A program made the position numbers and the translations under genes. 64,000 nt of DNA from Aplectana chamaeleonis (lineage: Eukaryota; Nematoda; Chromadorea; Rhabditida; Cosmocercidae), in NCBI GenBank assembly GCA_029168955.1, contig JAPDOI010001920.1, positions 1 to 64,000 on the forward strand. The letters are read 5' to 3'. Numbering within the stretch: position 1 is the first letter of the stretch; the number at the start of each line of letters is the position of its first letter. Below the pieces are notes generated by a model. It did not search any database, was not told the origin of the DNA, and saw nothing but the letters and a program-made list of their open reading frames with translations. Shown here piece by piece: positions 12,501-20,500 of the stretch.

Positions 12501-15500
12501 AGAGTATGAATAATTTCAACGAGCGTCACGCCCGTCACGCGCTTGCGGAGACTATGAATACTCCAGCGGCGATGACATGGCGTAACGGGGAACAAGGACC
12601 TTAAAGGCAGCGTTCACGATGATCATCCTCGTTGAATCTTCACAGTGAAATGATAGGCGATGAGGATCCTAGGCCCAGTGTCGAAAGAACGGTAGAAAAC
12701 GAGCCAGGAGCGGTAAACTAACGACTGCAAACAAGCGTTTTGATGTACCAGAACCGCCCCGTGCTCCAGGTCCGCCCCCTCGATATGAACAAATGAAGAC
12801 TCAGATTACAGGAATGATCAAGTGAAGGAAGTGCTGATAAGTGAGCTGATCGCTTCATTGCACTGATAGGTATCATCCTTCTAGCGGTCAATTCCTCCAC
12901 GCTCAAAAATCAACGTAAACAAGAGAGGGCCTATTTTCGCTCAGAAACGCGTCTTTCGTGTCCTTTTTAAGCATGCCTTGCTATACGCCGCTGCTTCCTC
13001 ACGCCGTGGAGATATCGGAAGTGAAATTTATCGTGAACACTGCCTTTAACTCCTCCACAAAAAAATTCTGTACACGCGTTCACCATCACAATATCAGAGG
13101 ATAGTAATGGAATTAATTATCATGAAACGGAGTGAAATTGATGGTGTATTATTAGTGAAAATGATGAAAAAGTGATTACGGCCGTCGCTGCCATCGCGGA
13201 GCGGGCGTCACGCGCGTGCCGCGCGGGCGTGGCGTCAGATCATTCATACTCCAACGCCACGTCCGCTCGTCACGCTTGTGCCGCGCTGGCGTTGAGGAGT
13301 ATGAATAGGGCCTTACCAAAATTACCGAGAAACGGCGAAAAACACACTAAGACGCCTTATTTCAGCTACATACATCAGGGCTGTGCGTAATTACGAATTA
13401 CGGTTTGCGGTTCACGAATTACGGGCCTTTTTGGCAATTTTTTTGCGATTTACGAATTACGAAATTTGGGACCAAAATCGTAACGATTCGTAACAAATCG
13501 TAATAAAACGTGAAAACGCGGTCAAATGAGCAATGCAAATCTGCGGTCTAGTACAAATATAAATTTAACACTTTCAATACAACACAACTTCAAGATTTTT
13601 TAAATTCAACACACTCCTAATATTTGATTATTCTTCAAAATTTCAATTTTTGGTGAACCCGTACCCGTGCATGCCCGGCCGGTCGAAGCAGCAGGTCAGT
13701 CATGGAGAACTATAAATGTTGATAACTAGTTTAGGAATGACCAATCGCCCCCTTCTCACTCTGACGGACCAAAACTTAATATTTGGTTCCAACCTTTCCT
13801 TGCCCCAAGCCGAGCCAGGTCGGTAGCTTCACAGCTATTTAGACTCTGTTTCATTCCAAGTGAACTCATGTTTTCGTTTACCACTGCGCGGAGCGGTGGA
13901 TTTTTCGTCGAAACCTCCTTATCTCTAGTTATATTTCACCGAGGCCGACCACTCCGCTGCTGGTGATAATCGAAATCAACAGGTCACTAGGGATGTACCA
14001 GAGCTTACTTCCATGGAATGCCCTTGTCACATGATGAGCACCAGAGACGCAGACCTTTGATGGAGCTGCAGTCTCTATCGGACCAAAATTTTGGTCCGCA
14101 GTTGCAGACAACCGTTGTTGCAACACGTACTGCAAACAGAATCATGCTGTGACCGCGAGGTCCTGACATGATTGATATTTGTCCCAGCACCACTATCTTC
14201 TAGCTCTCTGTAAACTTCTAAAGCGGTCGTCTGCAACTGCGGACAGCAATTCCATTTCGATATAAATAGGCAGTAAAGATGGGGCTCGACTCTAAGGACC
14301 TGGCTGGCCCATGGAGCAAATAAAGGTTGGAACTCATTATACACTTCATTGCAGAATTTTGCGGAGATATCAAAAACAACCTTCCCCACGCATCCATCTT
14401 TAGCGGTTAAAAAGATACAAGCAAAAAAGTGGAACTTGAATTCAAATCTGCCGGAGAATCGGGAAATTATTATTCTAACCTAAAAACATTATTCGACGAC
14501 GATTTCTACGGGGAATCTCAAAATTACCTTTGATGTCTATCTCCAGAGGCTACGAGAGAAGAGGTGGTAATTTCAAAATTTGGTTCGAAAATTTCTAAGA
14601 AATTATGGCTGCAGAGTCTCTCAAATGTTTAAATAATGAGGAGCAAATTCTGAACGCAAAAGAAAAGAAGATGAAGAACCTAATTTTTGAAAGCACAGAT
14701 CTTGAGGGAGTCTTCACCGTTTTGCATTTCAGAATCCTAATCAACCTTCACCACTCAGACCGCCGTCTCCACCCCAACAAACTTACGCTTATGTGCAGGA
14801 ACGCTTATAAGCTCTGGTACATCCCTAGTGACCTGTTGATTTCGATTATCACCAGCAGCGGAGCGGTGGGCCTCGGTGAAATATAACTAGTGATCAGGAG
14901 GTTTCGACGAAAAAGCTTCCGCTCCGCGCTGTGATAACCGAAAACATAGGTTCACTTGGAATGAAACGGAGTCTAACTCCTTTAAGAGAATCGCTTACAA
15001 ATATAGAGAGCAGACTCATTTCCTGCGTCAAAAAGAGGTTTTGTTAATGTATATCCCCTTTGGGATGGCCACCTTATCCAAGCATCCTTCTTCAAAAGGT
15101 TAAGGCTAAAACTATCCAACCGTAAATTTTTTCTCATCACAGTGTTGCCCTCCTTGGCATCAACTGAACTGCGTTTGGAAGAGCGATGATTCCCTATGCT
15201 TTCGTATTCAAAAGTTGGGCGAAACCTGGCACAGGTGTGGCACTTAAATATAAATAAACTTAGAGTTTCCATTTTCCCTATTAAAGTCGTTCCTATCCCA
15301 CGTACGTGTACTGAATATTTCTTCAAGTGCTGCTCTAAAATGTCTATTTGAAACCCAACCTCCAGCCTACTTCGATATGGAAACACCTCATCACTGAAAT
15401 GCTACGGTGTTTCCACATCGAATGAGGTTTGGGTCATGTGTGGGCTCATTACTCATTATCAGTTACGATTTACGAATTACGATTTACGAATTACGAGGAA

Positions 15501-17330
15501 TTTCAGAAATTACTATTTACGATTTACGAAAATACAAAATTCAGTTACGCACAGCCCTGCTGTACATTATTCTCTGGCCTGCACTAGTTGTCCGGTTGGA
15601 TGAACATGTTGTCCACAAGTTTGTGGCCGGTGAAGAATCGGGTCAATCGAAAATTTAGGAAAACTCAATACAAAACAGTATTAGCTAGGGATTATTAGAA
15701 AGAACGTAGCAGTGAGAGTAGAGAATTTCAAATGACGGGTTCACAAGAGATTTTAGTGTCCCAACAAACAGCTCCATTGGGAGTAATGGAGCGAAGTGTG
15801 GGTACGGGATTTCGTGTATTTCTAACACTGACGGAAATCCCCTCGATGCAGCTTGAGAACCTCCCTGATTGGGAGGAGGCGAGGGGACGTCCTGTCAGCA
15901 GAGTAGCTGGGAGAGTTTCCACAGCAGCTCTCCCATTGTTCTCCCGGGTTAAAGGCAGAGTCCACGATAAATTTCTTTCTTCGGCTTTTGACCGGAAATC
16001 GAAAGTTAAGGGTCTCACTGGAGCACTGGGGTCGAAAGAACGAACGAAAGCGAACCCTAAAGAGCTCCATGCGGCTCCGAAGTCCGCTCGCGCTAGCCCC
16101 CCCCTCCCCCGCTCGCGGTCGAGTTTTCCGAGGAACAGTTTGGTCCTCTTCTACATTAGCATTGGAGAGCGAGCGCGGCTGAGTTTTGGCATTGGGTCGC
16201 GTTTGCGCACGCTTTGTACTTCAAGCCCATGCCCGCGCAACCCATCCACCGTTGAAATGTGGCTTTCAAGAAGAAGAGCTGATTTTGGATTTTTCGCAGC
16301 GTTTTCCATGATTCTTTCTTCTATGATGAAACAGTCAGACTCTACGCACCTTCGTTTTCTCATGGAAACTCGAAAACGATTTTTATCGTGGGCACTGCCT
16401 TCAAGGCCTTTCCTGTGGTGTAGCAATCCGGAATCCATTGTTCATTGATTGTCCCATCGCCAGAACTCGCTGCTTCCGCTAGTTCACTATCCTGTTGAAG
16501 CTGAACTAGGAGCAAAAATAATAGTTCGGGCAGAGAAACCCTACATAGTTCTTAGAGGGCGACTCTGCCCCCACAATTTGCCAAGTGCGAGACCACCTCA
16601 AGACTGGCCAACCGCCGTCACTGTACAAATAAGTTGCGGTTTCCTCTTCGCATTCATCATGCCACGGACAGACCAAAGAAATTACCGAGATGTAGACTTC
16701 CCATGTTCTCCCCCCCCCACCCCCTTAATCAATTATCTTCGTTGTGATTTTTTCGAGGGGAGGCGTCCCCTCCAAAGGATTCTGCCCCGCGACAGAGCAA
16801 AAACGACGAAATCAGTTCTATTCCCCTAGAGAACTTCCCGCCAATGCATGAGTGGTTTTCTGAAACATCGACATGAATATAAAATAAGCCCTAGTTAGAT
16901 GAATTTATTATGCAAAAAAAAACAGTGAAGGAGCGCAATAAGTACAAACTGGTAACATCCGGCAAAAATACAATTCATGCAAACATTTGAAGTCTTATAC
17001 TCGGCTGTTGTTAACTTTTCAATCATACTACATTCACTTCAGAACATTCGATGGGAGACGGCGACAATGTCTATTTTCATCGAGGCACCCATTCTCGTTC
17101 TTTATGTTGCACACAAATATTGTAAGACATACATAGGTTTTTTGATTGGTTCTAGTCAATCAGAATATTCATTAAAAATATCGAAGAATTGACAGTTGTA
17201 CTATAGACTTGGAAATTCAGGTGCAGTGGTCCACTATGCAATGTACAAACGAGCCGCCCTACTCCTGGCTGACCCTAAATACCATGGTGATTCGGAATGG
17301 CTCCGGAGCAAGATTCGTGAGAGCACGTGA
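3518..17330 (+). CDS. tmem-138: TMEM138 homologue, ciliary transition-zone membrane protein (4 exons)
   Basis: Coding exons are 3518-3639, 8398-8569, 17043-17121 and 17221-17330; joined they give 483 nt, 160 residues plus stop, close to the 162 of human TMEM138. Junction phases (2, 0, 1) all agree, and every intron is GT-AG (donors GTGAGT, GTAAGT, GTAAGA). Residues 1-40 align with the start of TMEM138; exon 2 carries the family hallmark FVFQAGL followed by LLFQRF; exon 3 starts NIRW; exon 4 has YKRAALLLADP and DSEWLRSK, matching the conserved C-terminus. Four hydrophobic segments are visible (about 6-25, 33-60, 67-95, 105-130). In animals TMEM138 works at the base of cilia and is a human Joubert-syndrome gene; in nematodes that means sensory neurons (family knowledge). 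Introns 1 (4758 bp) and 2 (8473 bp) are filled with repeats; intron 3 is 99 bp. An upstream ATG at about 3451 is out of frame and stops early. Confidence 0.93.
3985..4545. repeat. Degenerate satellite-like block (tmem-138 intron 1)
   Basis: Diverged units of roughly 120-150 bp repeat the theme GTGCTGAA(T/C)ACGAA(C/T)TTGA followed by CATTTCCGATT and a tract with AAGGCATT or GTACGGT. The same theme recurs at 9870-10160, 47440-47690, 52570-52995 and 53600-54190. The open frames inside have no conserved protein signature. Confidence 0.6.
4980..7500. other. tmem-138 intron 1, no exon recognised
   Basis: Apart from a solo TTAA-type element end at about 5813 (TTAAAGGCAGTGTTCACGAC, no right end found) and the hairpin at 6896-6945, I see no repeat partner or coding sequence. 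The stretch 6640-7050 is richer in G+C and carries short open frames without recognisable motifs. Confidence 0.45.
6896..6945. repeat. Perfect 13-bp hairpin in tmem-138 intron 1
   Basis: CAGTCAGCCACCT at 6896-6908 is mirrored exactly by AGGTGGCTGACTG at 6933-6945 with a 24-nt loop. It may be a small palindromic insertion or a structured intronic RNA; nothing decides between them. Confidence 0.6.
7510..7913. mobile_element. Inverted-terminal-repeat element M, copy 1
   Basis: The left end (CAGTCCACGGCAACGGAAAA, then GGCGATGGTGCAGTTGCG) is mirrored at the right end (CGCACAACCGCCTTTTGCCG then TTGCCGTAGACTTT) over about 60 bp. A second element of the same design lies at 24196-24611. No transposase motif is present in the ~400 bp, so it is read as non-autonomous. 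Confidence 0.7.
7926..8122. mobile_element. Near-complete palindrome (fold-back MITE)
   Basis: A ~197 bp inverted repeat centred near 8025. GGGCCCGTATGCATGAACGA at the left mirrors TCGTACACGAATACGGACCC at the right, and the centre is CTCGCTTCTTCGCGAGTAAG. The arms run almost to the centre, so the single strand can fold completely. It ends only ~275 bp before tmem-138 exon 2. Confidence 0.8.
8658..8788. mobile_element. Palindromic MITE H, copy 1
   Basis: About 130 bp bounded by AAGGCCGAGATCATACTTCC and its inverse GGAAAGTATGATCCCGGCCT; the inner part carries CGACGAGCGACGCGA mirrored by TGTCGCTGTCGCTGG. It lies 89 bp after tmem-138 exon 2, inside intron 2. Confidence 0.8.
8930..9050. mobile_element. 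Palindromic MITE H, copy 2
   Basis: Same family and orientation as 8658-8788, starting TTAGGGCTGGGATCATACTT and ending AAGTATGATTGCGGCCTAA. Only 141 bp separate the copies. Confidence 0.8.
9640..9770. repeat. TTCCGTTTCCG-rich dispersed repeat
   Basis: GAGCTGTTCCGTTCCGTTTC followed by a stretch ending GGAAACAGAAGAAAATAGTG is paralleled at 40190-40255 (GAGCTATTCCGTTCCGCTTC ... GGAAACGGAAGAAAATAGTG), and a shorter version lies at 40835-40905. Degenerate, non-coding. Confidence 0.55.
9870..10160. repeat. Degenerate satellite-like fragment
   Basis: Fragmentary units of the theme described at 3985-4545, ending in GTGGAACTCGAATCTGAGGTCC. A poly-G tract lies near 10026-10034. No coding signal. Confidence 0.4.
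10543..11037. mobile_element. TTAA-type element, well preserved copy
   Basis: The ends TTAAAGGCAGTGTCCACGAT and ATCGTGAACACTGCCTTTAA are clean inverted repeats bounded by TTAA on both sides. The interior (10845-10990) is the CAAGCCTCGGACAACTCGTC block shared with 699-1187, 27028-27511 and 60935-61419. It sits in tmem-138 intron 2. Confidence 0.88.
11664..11975 (-). pseudogene. mariner transposase, C-terminal fragment
   Basis: The terminal repeat TACCAGGTTGTTCGATAAGT starts at 11664. The minus strand then encodes only the last ~75-80 residues of a mariner transposase: HPPYSPDLAPSDFHLF (with the third aspartate of the D,D34D triad), LKKFMRGKRF, and the C-terminus INVQGEYTE. Homology stops abruptly near 11972, within the stretch before HPPYSPD, and the other terminal repeat is missing. 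The family normally encodes about 345 residues, so this is a dead, truncated copy. It is related to the element at 37659-38609. Confidence 0.88.
12296..12595. mobile_element. GC-rich MITE K interrupted by MITE J copy 2
   Basis: The outer element (GCGCTATTCATAATCCTCAA, then GCACGCGCGTGACGCACGGG; right end with CGTCACGCCCGTCACGCGC and ATGAATACTCCAGCG) is split at 12361-12501 by a second copy of the AGGCCTC-ended palindrome of 1716-1855. A further K copy lies at 13183-13318. This is a nested insertion, giving the order K first, J later. Confidence 0.65.
12601..13049. mobile_element. TTAA-type element, subfamily 2
   Basis: Bounded by TTAAAGGCAGCGTTCACGAT and TTATCGTGAACACTGCCTTT AA. The interior is the reverse complement of the copy at 19466-19909, sharing CCAGTGTCGAAA, GAGCCAGGAG and ACAAGCGTTTTG(A/G)TGT. 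No coding sequence recognised. Confidence 0.85.
13183..13318. mobile_element. GC-rich palindromic MITE K, copy 2
   Basis: GGGCGTCACGCGCGTGCCGC and GGGCGTGGCGTCAGATCATT are mirrored by CGCTCGTCACGCTTGTGCCG and CGCTGGCGTTGAGGAGTATG. It resembles the interrupted copy at 12296-12595. Confidence 0.6.
13840..14975. mobile_element. Fold-back element L with ~170-bp, highly similar arms
   Basis: The arms 13840-14012 and 14806-14975 are near-identical inverted copies; AAGCTCTGGTACATCCCTAG at 14808 mirrors CTAGGGATGTACCAGAGCTT at 13987. The spacer contains another small inverted element (14083-14256). Open frames across the arms are by-products of the mirrored sequence. Confidence 0.85.
14083..14256. 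mobile_element. Fold-back MITE P nested inside element L
   Basis: The ends TTTTGGTCCGCAGTTGCAGA and GTCGTCTGCAACTGCGGACA are inverted repeats. The same design occurs at 25365-25646 and 30943-31116, both with CCGGTCCGCA-type ends. Confidence 0.7.
15565..15948. repeat. Partial copy of a TTAA-type interior
   Basis: CACTAGTTGTCCGGTTGGAT and the following ~200 bp (GTAGAGAATT, then GACGGGTTCACAAGA) match the interior of the complete element at 54296-54777 (CGGTTGGATGAACATGCTCG and so on) in the same orientation. Its own terminal repeats are not visible. Confidence 0.65.
15949..16404. mobile_element. TTAA-type element, with a long but unsupported open frame
   Basis: Ends TTAAAGGCAGAGTCCACGAT and TTATCGTGGGCACTGCCTTC are inverted repeats, 456 bp apart. 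A 238-codon frame runs across it (15732-16448 +), but it starts outside the element, crosses both ends, has no recognisable domain and has low-complexity composition, so I do not call it a gene. Confidence 0.8.
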
Positions 17331-17535
17331 GGTATGGAGATCACTACGCTGGAATATCCTCAGGGCAGGTTCTATCAGTGGCGTTGATGAGGATGAGCTC
17401 CAGCATCACAATGTAGCGGATGGCTCCGCGAAGGATCTCTAGTTTGCTCATCCGGCGATGCAGGGGATACGATGGGATCATACGACGTAACTGTAAATAC
17501 ATTCTAAATAAATGGATTCGATGGTTTCATTTCGA
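17331..17535 (+). terminator. tmem-138 3' UTR with AATAAA poly(A) signal
   Basis: A canonical AATAAA lies at 17507-17512, about 180 nt after the tmem-138 stop, in an A/T-rich context. No earlier canonical signal was seen. Cleavage would be expected roughly 10-25 nt downstream. Confidence 0.6.
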
Positions 17536-17849
17536 GAACTTAGTAAAAAGACAGCACTGCAATGATCTCACATTTGAGAATGCCTCAGTGAGCAGCTGTT
17601 GGCGATGCTTTCCTCGGAAATCACGTCGATGCACTCCAATCTGTGGACACATCTGCTAAAACACAAACCCTCTGCTCCCGACTCCACTTAGGGCGAAGGT
17701 TCGATTAACACTAAGAGCGTGCGGTTGAGTCGCGTGTCTTATCATACCAGCTTGTGGTGCCGGAGCGGTATAAAAACCGTTAAGATGGGGCACTCCAGTC
17801 TGCCCGCCCCTAACGGAAACCAGTTCTCAGTGCTTTGCGGAGTTTGGAG

Positions 17850-18020
17850 CAGAGGGTATGCACAGTCGGCACAGATCGCGCTGAAACTTTGCGTTCCCTG
17901 TTGTGCGTTGGCTCAAATTTGGTGCGCATATGTAACGACATAAGTGCACCGAGTTTGCGCCAACGCACAATAAAGAACGCAAAGTGTCAGAACGACCCCT
18001 GCCGACTGTACATATTGCTG
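17850..18020. mobile_element. Palindromic MITE in the intergenic region
   Basis: GTATGCACAGTCGGCACAGA with GCTGAAACTTTGCGTTCC on the left mirrors GAACGCAAAGTGTCAGA and CTGCCGACTGTACAT on the right; the inner stems GTTGTGCGTTGG and CCAACGCACAA meet near 17935. Confidence 0.7.
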
Positions 18021-18106
18021 CAATAATCACAACCCTCATAGTTCACCGCCCCAAAAAAGGCAGTGCATGAGGTGGATAGCTGGCGGTTCGCTAATCAGGG
18101 AAGCTA

Positions 18107-18465
18107 CCGTATTTACTCTAATAGAAGTACACCTCTATTTGAAGTACACCTCTAATAGAAGTACACTTAAAAGGGAACGCTGAGTATTAGAAGTACACCC
18201 TCTATTTGAAGTACACCTCTATTAGAAGTATCCTCTGTTTCCGAGTGTGATTTATTTCCGTTCGTCGTGTGCGTCTGCGTGCGTACGCTGCGTTTCCTTC
18301 TCCCCACAATTTCTCGCTGTCTCTACCCTCGCTCCGCACAAGCGCGCGAGGGAACAGAGTAAATCTGGCTCGGAACCAGAGGATACATATAAAATAGAGG
18401 TCTGAGTATTAGAAGTACACCCTCTATTTGAAGTACACCTCTTTTCGAAGTGGACCCCCGGTACT
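18107..18465. repeat. GAAGTACACCTCTATT tandem and inverted repeat block
   Basis: The block opens with CCGTATTTACTCTAATAGAA, and the unit AGAAGTACACCTCTATTTGA recurs about seven times at 18120-18235 and 18410-18445. The CCGTATTTACTC start is a motif known from the ends of widespread animal repeats (from memory). Between the two arrays lies 170 bp of unrelated sequence. Confidence 0.65.
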
Positions 18466-18632
18466 GGGTAAGTGATTGGCAACTCGCATGTGGCATTTGA
18501 GAGAGATCAGTCTGCCCCAGATTTTTTCAGTAATATGAGGTTTGAATATTCACAAAAAAAAACTATCGGCCATCCCTTTCTTGGACAAAGATTGCTTGTA
18601 TGGGACAACTTACGATCAAACCTCAGCGAACT

Positions 18633-19112
18633 TTAAAGGCAGCAGACACGCTCAAAAATGATATCAATTTTATGGATTAAACTGAAGGTCTGAAGCTGTT
18701 AGTATTCAGAAATAACGAAAAAGACGAAAACAAATCGACGGAAATTAAGATATAACGGTACGTTGTATATTGGCCCAGAAATGGACGAGTTGTACGGCAC
18801 TGGCTGAAATAGCGGAGTTTTGGGATAACGACGCTAATGTACTCGTACGGCCCTTTCTGGAACGCTTACACCGTTAGAAGCCTTAAAAGTAATCTAAAGT
18901 GGCCGCAATCGAGCATTGAATACCTGTATGGAGGGGCGGAGCCCGTATCGTTGGGCTGAGCAAGGATGATTTCGTGACTGACAACGGCTTAAATACGGTC
19001 ATTTGGACTCGTTTTTAACGCTTGCAACTTCGTGGGGGCTCTTCTAGGGCCTGCACGACCCCACTAATGTAGTTATCTCGACAACTTTTTCGAGCGTGTC
19101 TGCTGCCTTTAA
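18633..19112. mobile_element. TTAA-type element, subfamily with GCAGACACGCTC ends
   Basis: TTAAAGGCAGCAGACACGCT is mirrored by AGCGTGTCTGCTGCCTTTAA. The first nine bases (TTAAAGGCA) are shared with the other TTAA-type elements but the rest of the terminal repeat differs, so this is a distinct subfamily. No coding sequence. Confidence 0.85.
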
Positions 19113-19465
19113 GTGACCAAGAAAAAACGCAGAACCAAAGTTCGACATTGGTGTTGTTCGCGGCGAATGAACGGAGTTTATTTAGGTTTTTTACAAATAT
19201 TTTTGTTAGATTGGGTTCCAGTCGATCAAGGTCGACTTGTTTTAGCCCTAGACGTTGACTTTAGCGGTGCTTAAAAAACCAAGATCCCCCAGCGTTACGA
19301 AGATTGGATCATTTACGCATAGAAATCGCTTATCAGAAACCATCAATTGTAGACTTTACCTATAGTGGATTGTGGACGCAAAGAACTCGCTTCTGGAAAA
19401 GCTGTTGTCAGGTCGTTCAAGAACCGCGCTTTTCAATCGCTCTGGACGGCTCGAAAGGCGATCAG

Positions 19466-19909
19466 TTAAAGGCAGTGTTCACAATAAATCTCACTTCCGA
19501 TATCACCTAGGTTTACAGAAGGTCTGGTGCCCTGTATAGCAAGGCATGCTTAAAAACCACGCAAAGGACGCATTTTTGAGCCAAAGTAGACCCTCCTTTT
19601 TTCACGCTGATTTTTGAGCGTAGAGGAATTGACCGCTATCAAGTCAAGGAAGTGCTGATAAGCTCACTTATCAGTGCTTCCTTGACTTGATTATTCCTGT
19701 AATCTGAGTCTTCATTTGTTCACATCGAGGGGGAGGAAGTGGAGCACCGGGCGGTTCTGGGACACCAAAACGCTTGTTCGCAGCTGTTATTTTACCACTC
19801 CTGGCTTGTTTTTTACCGTTTTTTCGACACTGGAAGCCTAGAATCCTCCTCGCCTATCATTTCACTGTGGAAAGTCACCGATGATCTTCATCGTGAAAGC
19901 TGCCTTTAA
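19466..19909. mobile_element. TTAA-type element, subfamily 2, with internal hairpin
   Basis: Ends TTAAAGGCAGTGTTCACAAT and TCATCGTGAAAGCTGCCTTT AA. An internal hairpin with 24-nt arms (two mismatches) and a 4-nt loop occupies about 19639-19690, TCAAGTCAAGGAAGTGCTGA against TCAGTGCTTCCTTGACTTGA. It is an inverted relative of 12601-13049. Confidence 0.85.
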
Positions 19910-19984
19910 GATACTAACGTTTGTAGTACTCAGACAAACCATCGCTCGGAGCGACACCGGCTCCTCCCATTAAATGAGGTGGAA

Positions 19985-20247
19985 CTAGTCACAACAAACA
20001 TTTGTTGCAGCGCTGACGAACACAGAAACTGCGGTGAGGCCGCGCGCGACGTTTTTGATGAACGATCGCAAAAATAATTACCTTCGAAATCAAAGCGAGT
20101 TGGGGGACTACTGGCCCACCAGTCACATAATTAGGTAGCAACAGAATCAAAAAAGGCTCCATTCAACAAAGTTACATGCATCGGACATATTTTTGCCAAG
20201 TTTGCCAGATGCTCCCCGTTTTTACAAAACTTAGCGCGGGTATTGTA
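19985..20247. repeat. Half copy of fold-back family F
   Basis: GCCAGATGCTCCCCGTTTTT and the following ACAAAACTTAGCGCGGGTATTG form the right end of the fold-back elements at 48782-49566 and 50138-50928. The left arm is missing. The first 55 bp (TTGCAGCGCTGACGAACACA, then GACTGCGG-like) instead resemble 63062-63120, suggesting a junction of two elements. Confidence 0.65.
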
Positions 20248-20488
20248 GATACGAAGCAATTTCTTCTTGAAATTCCTTACAAGTGCCTAATCTCTTGTAG
20301 CCGTCCTGACCGAACTGAGAAAACACTTCTCCAACTCAAATGGGAGAAATGCTCTAAAGCAGTGAACTCGGATCTAAGAACACCATTACAAGTAGTTCAA
20401 TAGACATACATTTCGATGTAAACGAGCGGATGGCCTTTGGTCTGCTTTTTCCTAGCAAGTACACTCCCTAGTAATATTAATACAATTT

Positions 20489-20500
20489 ATCACTCAATAC
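20489..20500. repeat. Left target-site duplication of the RTE element
   Basis: ATCACTCAATAC is repeated exactly at 23779-23790 on the far side of the retrotransposon, marking the insertion boundaries. Confidence 0.9.

Larger units (their letters stand above)
13378..15558. mobile_element. Element with GGGCTGTGCGTAA terminal repeats
   Basis: AGGGCTGTGCGTAATTACGA at the left is mirrored by TTACGCACAGCCCT at 15545-15558, and both ends continue into ATTTACGAATTACG-rich sequence (13385-13510 and 15462-15545). The intervening 2 kb contains the independent fold-back at 13840-14975. No transposase is recognisable. Confidence 0.6.

Noticed and set aside
15732..16448. 238-codon open frame on the + strand
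   Set aside because: It spans both ends of a TTAA-type element and flanking repeat, has no recognisable domain and biased composition; it is not a gene I can support.
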